Counted from the first letter of the stretch, positions 52,148 through 60,866 are shown. The stretch: 64,000 nucleotides of DNA from an uncultured Clostridia bacterium (GCA_927362715.1 CAKMIX010000006.1:1-64000); one strand, 5' to 3'. Notes: a model not told the origin generated them from the sequence alone. Made by a program: numbers and translations.

Positions 52148-52867
52148 TTACAGCAGCCGTGCCGCTTCCTTGTCCATATACACCACAACGTCGTGGTGGA
52201 ATTGGAGAATCGACGCCGGGCAGACCGGCGTGACCTCGCCCTTGATCATCGCCGCCATGGCGTCCGCCTTGGCAGCGCCCGTGGCGATCATCACGATCTT
52301 TTTCGCCTTCATAATGGAACCGACGCCCATGGTCAACGCATAGTGCGGCATGGGGTTTTCATCGAAATACTGCGAATTTGCCTCGATCGTGCTCTCCGTC
52401 AGCTTGACCTTGAACGCGCCGCGCGTGAAGCAAATGGACGGCTCGTTAAAGCCGATGTGCCCGTTTCTGCCCACGCCCAAAAGCTGGATGTCCACACCCG
52501 CGCGGTCAAGCTCCGCATCATAGCGCGCGCACTCCGCCTCGGCATCCTCGGCGTTGCCGTCTAAGAAATGCACGTTTTCCTCGCGGATGTCGGTATGGTC
52601 AAACAGCTCGCGGTGCATGAAGGTGTAGTAGCTGTTTTTATCGGACTTCGGCAGCCCGACGTATTCGTCAAGATTATAGGTCGTCACATCGCGCAGGCTC
52701 ACTTCGCCGCGTTCATACGCCTTGTATATGTACTGATACGTCGGCACGGGCGATGCCCCCGTCGCAAGCCCAAGTACGATATTCGGTTTTTTATTGATGG
52801 CATCCACAAACAATTTTCCCGCCGCTTCGCCGATTTGGGCGGCATTTTCCATAATGATCAGTTGCAT
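52148..52867 (-). CDS. nagB: Glucosamine-6-phosphate deaminase
   Basis: A 239-residue enzyme that turns glucosamine-6-phosphate into fructose-6-phosphate and ammonia. Motifs: VLGLATGASPVPTYQYI (phosphate loop), TYNLDEYVGLPKSDKNSYYTFM (catalytic Asp of the NLDEY box) and LLGVGRNGHIGFNEP (His, Glu). ATG 52867 follows AGGGTG; the frame to 53323 lies in acpS. nagA is not adjacent, so it may serve recycling of cell-wall or dietary amino sugar. Single gene with its own promoter. Confidence 0.95.
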   Translation of the reverse strand: MQLIIMENAAQIGEAAGKLFVDAINKKPNIVLGLATGASPVPTYQYIYKAYERGEVSLRDVTTYNLDEYVGLPKSDKNSYYTFMHRELFDHTDIREENVHFLDGNAEDAEAECARYDAELDRAGVDIQLLGVGRNGHIGFNEPSICFTRGAFKVKLTESTIEANSQYFDENPMPHYALTMGVGSIMKAKKIVMIATGAAKADAMAAMIKGEVTPVCPASILQFHHDVVVYMDKEAARLL

Positions 52868-52908
52868 TTTTTCACCCTGTTCCTTAACTTTCCTATCTGT
52901 GCGAGAAC

Positions 52909-52936
52909 ATTGTACCATATTTTGCCCGGATTTCAA
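52909..52936 (-). promoter_or_regulatory. Promoter of nagB
   Basis: Minus-strand TTGAAA (52936-52931), 16-bp spacer ending TGG, TACAAT (52914-52909). Confidence 0.8.
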
Positions 52937-52942
52937 CAAATA

Positions 52943-52971
52943 TTTTCTTTCCGGCAAAAATGTGGTACAAT
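52943..52971 (+). promoter_or_regulatory. Promoter of acpS operon
   Basis: TTTTCT at the -35 position (52943-52948) is weak, but TGG precedes TACAAT (52966-52971), making an extended -10. Divergent from nagB with a mirrored TGGTACAAT core. Confidence 0.65.
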
Positions 52972-53002
52972 GCACATAAAGCGCTTGAAAGGAGACGGAC
53001 AT

Positions 53003-53383
53003 ATGCTGCGAAACGGCATAGACCTTGTGGAGATCGAACGCATCCGCCGCTCGGCACAGTCCCCTGTATTCTTGGAACGTGTATTCGGTGCACGCGAGCG
53101 TGCAGAATGGATACAGCGCGGCGAAAAGGCGGAGCACCTGGCGGGTGCGTTCGCCGCAAAAGAGGCGTTTGCGAAAGCACTGGGTATCGGGATCCGCGGC
53201 TTCGCGCTTTGCGAGGTCGAGGTACTGCATGATCCGCTCGGCGCGCCGTATTTTGCACTTTCGGGAAAGGCCGCGGCGCTCGCCGAAGCGCGCGCGCTCG
53301 AATTCACATTGAGCATCACGCACACAGGCACACTCGCGGCGGCGATGGTCACAGCGATTGAGAAAGGAGACGCAACCCTATGA
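53003..53383 (+). CDS. acpS: Holo-[acyl-carrier-protein] synthase
   Basis: A 126-residue phosphopantetheinyl transferase activating acyl carrier protein. GIDLVEIERI holds the metal-binding Asp; HLAGAFAAKEAFAKALG holds the KEA motif; LSITHTGTLAAAMV ends it. ATG 53003 follows AAGGAGA. It overlaps nnr by ATGA, the common acpS-nnr pair. Confidence 0.95.
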   Translation: MLRNGIDLVEIERIRRSAQSPVFLERVFGARERAEWIQRGEKAEHLAGAFAAKEAFAKALGIGIRGFALCEVEVLHDPLGAPYFALSGKAAALAEARALEFTLSITHTGTLAAAMVTAIEKGDATL

Positions 53384-54918
53384 TGCGTATTTTGAATTCC
53401 GAACAGATCAAGGCGGTGGAGGCCGCTGCCGACGAAAGCGGCATCTCCTACCTGCGGCTGATGGAAAACGCGGGCGCCGCCTGCGCCAAGGTCATCCGGA
53501 CGCGCTTTGATGCGACGGACAAGCGGCATGTCGTCGTGCTGTGCGGCAAAGGGAAAAACGGCGGCGACGGCTTTGTCGCGGCGCGCAAGCTGTTTGAAAA
53601 CGGTTATGACGTACATGTGCTGCTTGTTGCGGGCGAGCCGAAGGCCGATAATGCACAGGAAATGTTTATTCGTCTTCAGGAACTGGACATCCCCGTTGAA
53701 AGCTACATGCCGCAAAGCGAGCGCCAGCGCGCGCTGCTGCAAAAGGCGGACATTCTCATTGATGCGGTATTCGGCACGGGCTTTGCGGGTTCACTGCCCG
53801 AAAATCTGCAAGCGTTATTTGCGTTTGCGGAAACCTGCGGTGGGTTTGTGGTCTCCATCGACCTGCCCAGCGGCGTGTGCGCCGACACCCCGCAGCTGCA
53901 AAGCCGTCCGCTCAAAGCCGACCTGACTGTTTCGGTCATGGCGCTTAAGCCTGCGCTGGTTTCCTTCCCTGCGCGGGAATTTGCAGGAGAAATCCAAGTG
54001 GTGTCTATCGGCATACCGGACGAGCTTTATAAAGCCTATAACAAGGCGTTCGCTTTTTCGGACAAAGATATTGCCGCGCTGTTCCCGAAGCGCGCCGCTG
54101 ACGCGAACAAGGGCGATTTCGGCAAGGCGCTGGTGATCGCGGGCAGCTATGAGATGCCCGGTGCCGCGCTGCTCGCCTGTGGTGCCTGTGTGGAATGCGG
54201 CGCGGGGCTGGTGCGGCTGGCCTTTCCGGAGCAAGCATACGCGGCGGTCACGGCAGCCGTGCCCGAAAAGGTGCTTCTGCCGCTTGCTTCCAACCGCTTC
54301 GGTCGGATCTCGGCGCAGGAGGAAAAACGGCTTCTGGATGCGCTGTCCAATGCAACGGCTTGCCTCATCGGCTGCGGGTTGGGGCTCGATTATGATACGA
54401 AGGCCATCGTGCGCGCCGTGCTGCAAAGCACAAGCGTTCCCGTGGTTTTGGATGCGGACGGCATAAACGCCGTATGCGATGACATAGATATGATACGGGA
54501 AGCGAAAGCCCCGGTCATCCTGACCCCGCACCCGGGTGAAGCCGCGCGCTTGCTTGGCTGTACAGCGCGGGAGATCCAGGCAGACCGCATGGGGGCATGC
54601 GCCGCGCTTTGCGAAAAGACGGGCGCGACGGTGGTGCTAAAAGGTGCCGGCACGGTGATCTCGGCGGACGGCAAACGGTTTTCGGTCAACATGACCGGCA
54701 ATGCAGGCATGGCGACCGCCGGCAGCGGCGATGTGCTTGCGGGGATGCTGCTCGGCTTTTTGTGTTTGGGCCTTTCGCCGCTGGAAGCGGCAGTTGCCGC
54801 CGCACATATCCACGGGCTTGCAGGCGATGCCGTTGCCGCACAATCGGCGATGTGCTCGGTCACGCCGTCGAAGATGCTTTATGCACTGCCAAGTGTGCTT
54901 TCCCGATTTGATCTTTAA
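53380..54918 (+). CDS. nnr: Bifunctional NAD(P)H-hydrate epimerase/dehydratase
   Basis: A 512-residue repair enzyme. The N-terminal YjeF_N epimerase half (about 1-215) has YLRLMENAGAACAKVI, VLCGKGKNGGDGFVAARKL and IDAVFGTGFAG; the C-terminal ADP-dependent dehydratase half (about 225-512) has ANKGDFGKALVIAGS, LTPHPGEAARLLG and NAGMATAGSGDVLAGML. It restores NADH hydrate (NADHX). Ribosome site GAAAGGAG. Translationally coupled to acpS. Confidence 0.95.
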   Translation: MMRILNSEQIKAVEAAADESGISYLRLMENAGAACAKVIRTRFDATDKRHVVVLCGKGKNGGDGFVAARKLFENGYDVHVLLVAGEPKADNAQEMFIRLQELDIPVESYMPQSERQRALLQKADILIDAVFGTGFAGSLPENLQALFAFAETCGGFVVSIDLPSGVCADTPQLQSRPLKADLTVSVMALKPALVSFPAREFAGEIQVVSIGIPDELYKAYNKAFAFSDKDIAALFPKRAADANKGDFGKALVIAGSYEMPGAALLACGACVECGAGLVRLAFPEQAYAAVTAAVPEKVLLPLASNRFGRISAQEEKRLLDALSNATACLIGCGLGLDYDTKAIVRAVLQSTSVPVVLDADGINAVCDDIDMIREAKAPVILTPHPGEAARLLGCTAREIQADRMGACAALCEKTGATVVLKGAGTVISADGKRFSVNMTGNAGMATAGSGDVLAGMLLGFLCLGLSPLEAAVAAAHIHGLAGDAVAAQSAMCSVTPSKMLYALPSVLSRFDL

Positions 54919-54932
54919 GGGAGCGCGATGCC

Positions 54933-55454
54933 ATGCGGCGGATTCGGTGTATTTTGGCGGCGGTTTTGCTGCTGCTTTGCTGCGGATGTCAAAACGCAAG
55001 CCCCGAAACAGACGACACGCCGCTGCCCGCTGCGTTCACGGCAAAAATCGCCGTCACGCACGGCGCGCTGGAGTTTGAAGCGGATCTTACCGTTTCGGCG
55101 GACGGTACGGCGCAAACGGCGCTGACTGCGCCTGAGGCGGTCGCATCGCTCTCGATCACACAAAATGCGGACGGCTGCTGTTTTTCGTTCTTGGGGCTGA
55201 CACTTGAAACCCCGCCCGCCTTTCTGCCCGACGCCTCGTTTGCCAACCTTCTGTATGCGGCGGTGAACACGCTGCGCTCGGATACGGCAGATCGCACCGT
55301 CGCGGGCTACGGCAACAGCACCATATACACAAGCAAGACAGAGGCGGGGGATATTTTTTCCCTCACCTGCACACAAGACGGTACCCCGCAGTCCCTCTCC
55401 ATGGAGGGGCAGGATCTGCACGTGACGTTTTCGGACTTCACCGTATCGGAATAA
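54933..55454 (+). CDS. Putative lipoprotein of unknown function
   Basis: A 173-residue exported protein. Residues 1-18 are a hydrophobic leader with the lipobox LLCCGC, so Cys of position 19 or so is the likely lipidation site, processed by the LspA encoded at 13170. The mature part is Thr/Ala-rich with a beta-sandwich look (AKIAVTHGALEFEADLTVSADGTAQTALTAPEA...). No family is recognised; similar small lipoproteins follow acpS-nnr in related Clostridia, as far as I recall. The start follows nnr by 14 nt. Confidence 0.75.
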   Translation: MRRIRCILAAVLLLLCCGCQNASPETDDTPLPAAFTAKIAVTHGALEFEADLTVSADGTAQTALTAPEAVASLSITQNADGCCFSFLGLTLETPPAFLPDASFANLLYAAVNTLRSDTADRTVAGYGNSTIYTSKTEAGDIFSLTCTQDGTPQSLSMEGQDLHVTFSDFTVSE

Positions 55455-55463
55455 AAGAAAACA

Positions 55464-55506
55464 AAAGGCGCCCCCTGCTGCGTTGCACGCAGCAGGGGGC
55501 GCCTTT
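55464..55506. terminator. Very strong bidirectional terminator
   Basis: Perfect 20-bp stem (55464-55483 with 55487-55506) and TGC loop, flanked by AAAA and TTTA. It ends the acpS operon on plus and rubredoxin on minus; the rubredoxin stop is only 11 bp away. Confidence 0.93.
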
Positions 55507-55516
55507 ATTGCCGTTT

Positions 55517-55636
55517 TCAGTCTTCTACTTTTTCAAACTGGTCGGCGCCTACGCCGCACAGCGGGCAGACGTAATCCTCGGGCAGCTCGTCGCCCTCATA
55601 CACATAACCGCAAACGGTGCATACATATTTTGCCAT
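55517..55636 (-). CDS. Minimal rubredoxin (39 residues)
   Basis: A very short iron protein: [17 protein letters not shown], then [20 protein letters not shown] and ED. Both C-x2-C-G knuckles needed for the single iron site are present, but the usual middle loop of about 15 residues found in 52-54-residue rubredoxins is absent, so it resembles the rubredoxin domain of rubrerythrin. ATG 55636 follows AAAGGA. It lies 29 bp after rubrerythrin in the same direction and probably donates electrons to it in peroxide reduction. Confidence 0.92.
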   Translation of the reverse strand: MAKYVCTVCGYVYEGDELPEDYVCPLCGVGADQFEKVED

Positions 55637-55665
55637 AATTCAATTCCTTTCAGACAATACAGAGA

Positions 55666-56205
55666 TCAATAGTTTTCCGCACGCAGGCAGAAATAAGACT
55701 GCGGATGTGCGCACACGGGGCAGACCTCGGGCGCTTTTTTGCCGATGACGATGTGGCCGCAGTTCATGCACTGCCAGACCATGTCGCCGTCGCGTGAGAA
55801 TACGAGCCCGCCTTCGATATTGGCAAGCAGCTTTCTGTAGCGTTCCTCGTGCTCCTTTTCGATCGCAGCAACGCCGTCAAACAGCTCGGCAATGTGGTCA
55901 AAGCCCTCTTCGCGTGCCGTTTTGGCAAAACCCGCATACATATCGGTCCATTCGTAATTTTCGCCCGCTGCCGCGTCTTTCAGGTTTTCAGGCGTGGAAG
56001 GCATACCGCCGTTGAGCAGCTTGAACCAGATCTTCGCGTGCTCTTTTTCGTTCTTCGCAGTTTCTTCAAACAGCGCGCCGATCTGCACATATCCGTCCTT
56101 TTTTGCCTTGGACGCATAATACAGATATTTCGTGTGCGCCTGCGATTCGCCCGCAAATGCCGCCAGCAGGTTCTTTTCGGTCTTGGAGCCTTTCAATTCA
56201 GCCAT
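55666..56205 (-). CDS. rbr: Rubrerythrin
   Basis: A 179-residue non-heme di-iron peroxidase of anaerobes. The four-helix domain supplies Glu/His ligands in [43 protein letters not shown] and IEKEHEERY; the C-terminal rubredoxin domain has [19 protein letters not shown]. It reduces hydrogen peroxide using the rubredoxin encoded next. ATG 56205 follows AAAGGGTG. A consensus-like promoter lies at 56263. Confidence 0.96.
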   Translation of the reverse strand: MAELKGSKTEKNLLAAFAGESQAHTKYLYYASKAKKDGYVQIGALFEETAKNEKEHAKIWFKLLNGGMPSTPENLKDAAAGENYEWTDMYAGFAKTAREEGFDHIAELFDGVAAIEKEHEERYRKLLANIEGGLVFSRDGDMVWQCMNCGHIVIGKKAPEVCPVCAHPQSYFCLRAENY

Positions 56206-56262
56206 GCAAATCACCCTTTCCGTTTATCATTTTTTCCTATTTGCAGTTTCTGCTGCAAGGTA

Positions 56263-56291
56263 ATTATAGGATATACAGGAAAATTTTTCAA
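56263..56291 (-). promoter_or_regulatory. Sigma-A promoter of rubrerythrin
   Basis: Minus-strand TTGAAA (56291-56286), 17-bp spacer, TATAAT (56268-56263). An imperfect inverted sequence (TTGCAG...CTGCAA, 56241-56258) covers the start of the transcript; it might be a repressor site or chance. Confidence 0.85.
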
Positions 56292-56391
56292 GCTTTCGCT
56301 GAAAAAATTGAATCTTCCCAAGAAAAATGCTACAATGGACAGGCAAAACAAATAAAAGGAGTTGCGGTGCGGTGCGCCGCGTGTGCAAAGC

Positions 56392-57054
56392 ATGTATATC
56401 AAGAACAAACACATCAAACAGATTTACCGTTTGCTGTTCCTGCTTGTCTGTGAGGCAGGGCTGATTTTGGAATTCGTGGGCGTCGGATCCTTGGGCGGCG
56501 CAAAAATGCTGCTGTGCTATTACACGGTGTTAAGCAATCTCGTCTGCTTTTTGTATTTCGCCTTTCTCGTCATCGTACAGCCCGCACGGGAAAACGCACT
56601 GATAAAAGGCGCCGTTACCATGTGCATCACGGTGACGGGACTTGTATACCATTTCATGCTCACAGGCGTGATGGAAGCGAGCGTCGGCGCAGTTTCACAG
56701 ACCTTACTCATCGGCAACACATTGGTGCACTATGTTGTCCCGATCGGCGTTGTGCTCGACTATTTCCTGTTTTTCCCAAAAGGCAACTATAAACCCCTGC
56801 ACCCGTTGGCATGGTTGGCGCTTCCCTTTGCGTATTTTGTATTCATCCTGATCCGCGCCGAGGTCAGCACCGCGACCTTTACGGGCTACGGCGGGCAAAG
56901 CCGTTTCCCGTATCCGTTTTTGGACGTAGATGCTTACGGCTGGGGCCGTGTGCTTTTGATGGTCTTTGCGATCACGGTCGTGTTCACAGCGCTCGGCTAT
57001 CTTTCCTTTGTGCTTGACCGGCTGCTGGGCAGAACGCGCAAGGGCGCGCGGTGA
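56392..57054 (+). CDS. Pr6Pr-family six-helix membrane protein
   Basis: A 220-residue integral membrane protein with six or seven helices. CYYTVLSNLVCFLYF and the central YHFMLTG...LVHYVVPIGVVLDYFLF match Pr6Pr proteins, a widespread family of unknown function (FAR-17a/AIG1-like appearance). The start is not certain: AAAGGAG (56355-56361) points to TTG 56362 or a GTG shortly after, but no codon at proper spacing in frame exists; ATG 56392 gives the natural N-terminus MYIKNKHIKQIYRLL. Monocistronic. Confidence 0.8.
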   Translation: MYIKNKHIKQIYRLLFLLVCEAGLILEFVGVGSLGGAKMLLCYYTVLSNLVCFLYFAFLVIVQPARENALIKGAVTMCITVTGLVYHFMLTGVMEASVGAVSQTLLIGNTLVHYVVPIGVVLDYFLFFPKGNYKPLHPLAWLALPFAYFVFILIRAEVSTATFTGYGGQSRFPYPFLDVDAYGWGRVLLMVFAITVVFTALGYLSFVLDRLLGRTRKGAR

Positions 57055-57063
57055 TATCCCCTT

Positions 57064-57627
57064 TTACAGTTTACAGCCCATGCATAAGCCGCCGGGGAGC
57101 GTGCGCAGCACGGCAAATCCGTGTTTTTTATAAAAAGCGACGGCGCGTGTATTGTCGGACGACACGCACAGAAATACACCGGGTACGCCGCTTTCTGTGA
57201 GCTTTTCTTTGAGCGCTTGCATAAGCTGTGACCCGATTCCCCTGCTTTGGATCTCAGGCAGCAGGTCGATGTGCAGGTGCGCAGGATATTCTTTTGCAAA
57301 CGGGGCTTGCAGCTTAAACGAACCGCGTGCGTTTAGGGCGCGGAACAGCCCGAGCTTCCTGATCTCTTTGAGCTCCCTTTCGGCAAACGCCGCGCGGTAG
57401 CGCGCAAGATCGGGCGCGCAAAGGATATACCCCCTGGCGCAGTCTGTTTCATCCGCTGCGACAAAGCAGAAATCCCGTTCGGTGCGCGTGTAGCAGCGGT
57501 TGTATAGCAGCAGTGTATTCTCCTGCTCGCGTGTGTTCTTGCGCCGGGCAGGGGCTGCGGTCATAAGGCAGATGTGCTCGACGGCAGGGATGTCCGTTTC
57601 ACAAAGCGGACGGATGCGGATCTGCAT
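57064..57627 (-). CDS. GNAT-family N-acetyltransferase
   Basis: A 187-residue acetyltransferase. The acetyl-CoA loop is PEIQSRGIGSQLMQALKEK, followed by GVFLCVSSDNTRAVAFYKKHGFAVL. The first 110 residues carry the longer N-terminal region of the protein-O-GlcNAcase-like/HAT type (YILCAPDLARYRAAF), used for larger substrates. ATG 57627 follows GAGAGGAG; a longer frame reaches 57666. It has a good promoter at 57655. Substrate unknown. Confidence 0.85.
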   Translation of the reverse strand: MQIRIRPLCETDIPAVEHICLMTAAPARRKNTREQENTLLLYNRCYTRTERDFCFVAADETDCARGYILCAPDLARYRAAFAERELKEIRKLGLFRALNARGSFKLQAPFAKEYPAHLHIDLLPEIQSRGIGSQLMQALKEKLTESGVPGVFLCVSSDNTRAVAFYKKHGFAVLRTLPGGLCMGCKL

Positions 57628-57654
57628 AAGCGCGCTCCTCTCTCCGTTTTCTGC

Positions 57655-57683
57655 ATTGTAGCACAAATGGCATCTGCCCGCAA
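57655..57683 (-). promoter_or_regulatory. Promoter of the GNAT gene
   Basis: Minus-strand TTGCGG (57683-57678), 17-bp spacer ending TGC, TACAAT (57660-57655). Confidence 0.78.
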
Positions 57684-57728
57684 GGCGCTCCGCACAGACG
57701 GTCTTACACTTTTGATAAAGGAGTCTTT

Positions 57729-59387
57729 ATGAAAACAAGGTGGTACAAGGACGCGGTGGTCTATCAGATCTATCCGCGCAGCTTTACGGATTCCGACGGC
57801 GACGGCATCGGCGATCTGCCCGGCATCCTGCAAAAGGTCGATTACTTAAAAGAACTCGGCGTGGATGCCGTTTGGCTTTCGCCCTGCTATAAGTCTCCAA
57901 ATGACGATAACGGGTATGACATCAGCGATTACCGCGACATCATGGATGAATTCGGCACCATGCAGGATTTTGAACGGATGCTTGAGGCGTTCCACAGCCG
58001 CGGCATCCGTGTGCTGATGGATCTGGTTGTCAACCACACCTCGGATGAACACCCGTGGTTCCGGGAGAGCCGAAAGAATAAAGCGAACCCGTACCGCGAC
58101 TACTATATTTGGCGCGACGGCACTGGTCCCGATAAAAAAGACCCGCCCAACCGCTGGCGCGCCTGTTTCGGCGGGTCGGCGTGGGAATACGACGAGACGA
58201 CCGGACAGTTCTATCTGCACCTGTTCAGCAAAAAGCAGCCCGACCTGAATTGGGACAACCCGAAGGTGCGCGCCGAAGTGGCGGACATCTGCAACTTTTG
58301 GCTGCAAAAGGGTGTGGACGGCTTTCGCTGCGATGTGATCACCTATATTTCCAAGCCTGACGACCTATATCATGCCGCGCAAAAGGATGTCGTGGTCGGC
58401 CCGCACTGGAAAGCCTATATACACGAGCTGTCCGAGCGCGCCTTTGCCCGCTTTGATACCCTGATCGTCGGCGAGGCGGCGGGGATCGATTTTCGGCGTG
58501 CATGCGAGATCACGCGCGAAGACGCAGGGCTTTTGGACATGCTGTTCCATTTTGAGCACACAGATGTGCGCACCATGTTCGCACGCGACCAAAGGTCCAT
58601 GCCCCTTCGCCGCTTCAAGGAGGTCCTGTTCCGTTGGCAGACGCTGCCGAAAAACTGCTGGGGCGCACTGTACTATGAGAATCACGATCAGCCCCGCAGT
58701 ATGCCGCGCTTTGCGCCTGCCGGCGAGCACCGTGCCGCTGCGGCAAAAAGCCTTGCGGTTTCGCTGCTGTTTCAAAAGGGTACGCCGTTTCTGTATCAAG
58801 GACAGGAGCTTGGCATGACCAACTGCGTGTTTTCAAAGGCGGATTACCGAGATATCCAATCGGTCAATCAGCTTGCCGACGCATGCCGTAAGCCCTTCGG
58901 CAGAATCGTCGAGCATTTTGCCGAACGGTATTTACAGCGATACGCCCGCGATCATGCCCGCACGCCGATGCAGTGGAGCGACGCGCCGAACGCCGGCTTC
59001 ACAAGCGGCACGCCGTGGATGAAGGTCAATGAAAATTACAAGCAGATCAACGCAGCCGACCAGCAAAAAGATCCGCGATCCGTTTTTCATTTTTATAAAA
59101 CGGCAATTTCCCTGCGCAAGGCATATGCCGACATCGTGCGCGACGGAGAAGTCCTTCCGATCGGCAAAAAAGATAAGAATGTATTTGCGTTTGCACGCAG
59201 GCTCGGCAGAGAGCAGCTGCTCGTCGTATGCAGCCTTTCCCCGAAAGCGGTGCGCTTTTCCGTACCCGCGGAATTCCGGACAGGCAGTGAACAGCTGCTG
59301 CTGTGCAACGCCGAGACGCCGCCCGCGCTCGGTGCGGACTTACAGCTCGCGCCCTGCACCTGCGCGGTGTGGCTTATAGAGTCCTAA
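57729..59387 (+). CDS. GH13 alpha-glucosidase (oligo-1,6-glucosidase/trehalose-6-phosphate hydrolase type)
   Basis: A 552-residue cytoplasmic glycoside hydrolase. KTRWYKDAVVYQIYPRSFTDSDGDGIGDLPGI is the family opening; region I DLVVNHTSDEHPWF, region II GFRCDVITYI (nucleophile Asp), region III VGEAAG (acid Glu) and region IV YENHDQPRSM (Asp) are complete. The C-terminal beta domain ends PCTCAVWLIE. It hydrolyses isomaltose-like or sucrose/maltose oligosaccharides. No transporter or regulator lies beside it. Ribosome site AAAGGAG. Confidence 0.93.
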   Translation: MKTRWYKDAVVYQIYPRSFTDSDGDGIGDLPGILQKVDYLKELGVDAVWLSPCYKSPNDDNGYDISDYRDIMDEFGTMQDFERMLEAFHSRGIRVLMDLVVNHTSDEHPWFRESRKNKANPYRDYYIWRDGTGPDKKDPPNRWRACFGGSAWEYDETTGQFYLHLFSKKQPDLNWDNPKVRAEVADICNFWLQKGVDGFRCDVITYISKPDDLYHAAQKDVVVGPHWKAYIHELSERAFARFDTLIVGEAAGIDFRRACEITREDAGLLDMLFHFEHTDVRTMFARDQRSMPLRRFKEVLFRWQTLPKNCWGALYYENHDQPRSMPRFAPAGEHRAAAAKSLAVSLLFQKGTPFLYQGQELGMTNCVFSKADYRDIQSVNQLADACRKPFGRIVEHFAERYLQRYARDHARTPMQWSDAPNAGFTSGTPWMKVNENYKQINAADQQKDPRSVFHFYKTAISLRKAYADIVRDGEVLPIGKKDKNVFAFARRLGREQLLVVCSLSPKAVRFSVPAEFRTGSEQLLLCNAETPPALGADLQLAPCTCAVWLIES

Positions 59388-59415
59388 TTTACAATTTCCG
59401 TCCAAGCTTCGATAC

Positions 59416-59447
59416 AAAAGCCGTCCTCTGTTCGGAGGGCGGCTTTT
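59416..59447. terminator. Terminator shared by GH13 gene and sigF
   Basis: 13-bp stem with one G-U pair (59416-59428 with 59435-59447), AAAA on one end and TTTT on the other. It touches the sigF stop codon (59446-59448), so the two genes converge on a single hairpin. Confidence 0.85.
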
Positions 59448-60099
59448 ATCCGGTCAGGCGTTTGCGCATTTCGAGCAGGATGCCGCGCTCGCGCCGCGAG
59501 ACCTGCACCTGCGAAAGCCCCAGAGCTTCGGCGGTCTTGACCTGCGTTAATCCTTGAAAATAGCGTAATTCAATGAGTTTCCGATCCGCTTCAGGCAGTG
59601 TTTCAAGCACCTCGCGCAGCGCCAGCGCGTTTTGGATTTCATCCTCGCCCGATTCCACAGGGATATCCAGCTGGCGCTCGCCGTCCTCATCCGCCGCCGT
59701 TAAGGAAACGGTCGGCTGCGCGAGCCCTAAAAGCTCGGTCATTTCATATTCCGAAACGCCCATTTTTTCGGCGAGCTCGCAAAGACGCGGCTCGCGCCCG
59801 AGCGATGCCGTCATCTCTTCCCGCACGTGCGCGGCGGTGCGGGCGCGTTCTTTTAAGGCACGGCTGATCTTCACACTGCCGCCGTCACGGAACAGGCGTT
59901 TGATCTCGCCTAAGATCGCCGGGACGGCATAGGTCGAAAACGCAAAGCCCAATTCCGCACGAAAGCCGTCCGCCGCCTTGACAAGGCCCAGACAGCCCGC
60001 CGAAAACAGATCGTCATATTCGATGCCCTTCCCGCGGAAGCGGTTGGCGCAGGCATGCACGAGTCCTAAATTTTCGGCGATCAGGCGGTCACGGTTCAA
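59446..60099 (-). CDS. sigF: Sporulation sigma factor F
   Basis: A 217-residue sigma-70 family factor that directs early forespore transcription. Region 2 is ENLGLVHACANRFRGKGIEYDDLFSAGCLGLVKAADGF... and FSTYAVPAILGEIKRLFRD; region 3 SRALKERARTAAHVREEM; region 4 LPEADRKLIELRYFQGLTQVKTAEALGLSQVQVSRRE. The place after spoIIAA and spoIIAB identifies it as SigF, not SigG. It overlaps the spoIIAB end by 11 bp. Confidence 0.96.
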   Translation of the reverse strand: MNRDRLIAENLGLVHACANRFRGKGIEYDDLFSAGCLGLVKAADGFRAELGFAFSTYAVPAILGEIKRLFRDGGSVKISRALKERARTAAHVREEMTASLGREPRLCELAEKMGVSEYEMTELLGLAQPTVSLTAADEDGERQLDIPVESGEDEIQNALALREVLETLPEADRKLIELRYFQGLTQVKTAEALGLSQVQVSRRERGILLEMRKRLTG

Positions 60100-60535
60100 G
60101 GCTTGCCTCTCTGCCGTGCAGCAGCTTCACGAGTGTTACAGTCGTGCCTTTTCCAACGGCGGAGCGCACGCGCACCTTATCGCAAAAGCTCTCCATGACG
60201 GAAAAGCCCAACCCCGAGCGGTCGCCGCCGCGCGTCGTGAACAGCGGTTCGCGCGCCTTTTTCACGTCTGCGATACCGCAGCCGCGGTCACGGATGCGGA
60301 TCTCCATGCGGCCGCGTTCAAACAGGCGCACCTGTATGTAGATTTTCCCAACCTCGTTCGGGTACGCGTGCACGATGCAGTTTGTCACCGCCTCGCTGAC
60401 CGCCGTTTTGATGTCGTTGACCTCTTCGAGCGTCGGATCAAGCGCAGCGGCGAAGGCGGCGACCGCCACACGCGCGTAGGCCTCATTGACAGAACGGCTC
60501 TCGATCTGCAGCCGCATCTCATTGATGGGTCTCAT
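60089..60535 (-). CDS. spoIIAB: Anti-sigma F factor and SpoIIAA kinase
   Basis: A 148-residue GHKL kinase that holds SigF inactive and phosphorylates SpoIIAA. RLQIESRSVNEAYARVAVAAF is the standard N-terminus; the N box is DIKTAVSEAVTNCIVHAYPNEVG, G1 IRDRGCGI and the lid/G2 GGDRSGLGFSVMESFCD. ATG 60535 follows AAAGGAGG. Coupled with its neighbours by overlaps of 11 and 17 bp. Confidence 0.96.
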   Translation of the reverse strand: MRPINEMRLQIESRSVNEAYARVAVAAFAAALDPTLEEVNDIKTAVSEAVTNCIVHAYPNEVGKIYIQVRLFERGRMEIRIRDRGCGIADVKKAREPLFTTRGGDRSGLGFSVMESFCDKVRVRSAVGKGTTVTLVKLLHGREASLEP

Positions 60536-60866
60536 GCTTTTCTGCCTCCTTTTTGTCTGCGCGGGAAAGCGCGGCGATCCGGTCGAGCCCCGCCAGGCGC
60601 ATCACTTTATAGGCGTGCGCGGAAAGATTGCGGATCTCCAGCGTGCAGGAAAACTGTACGAGCAGCTTATAGCGCCCCATGACAAGCCCAATACCGGAGC
60701 TGTCCATGAATGTGACACCGCCGAAATCCAAAATGGTGTGCGCCGGGTGAAAACCAACGGCAAATTCGTCGATCTTTTCGCGTGCGGCGGGCGCGTTGTG
60801 GTGGTCAAGCTCGCCGTCGAGATAGACTGTCATGACCTGCCCGTCCGTCTCAATGCGTGTGTGCAT
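60519..60866 (-). CDS. spoIIAA: Anti-sigma F factor antagonist
   Basis: A 115-residue STAS protein that frees SigF when unphosphorylated. LDGELDHHNAPAAREKID and ILDFGGVTFMDSSGIGLVMGRYK contain the phospho-Ser (first Ser of DSSGIG). Ribosome site AAGGAGG. The -10-like TGCTACAAT (60905-60897) upstream has a poor -35 and no clear SigH site, so the promoter class is unsettled. Confidence 0.95.
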   Translation of the reverse strand: MHTRIETDGQVMTVYLDGELDHHNAPAAREKIDEFAVGFHPAHTILDFGGVTFMDSSGIGLVMGRYKLLVQFSCTLEIRNLSAHAYKVMRLAGLDRIAALSRADKKEAEKHETHQ

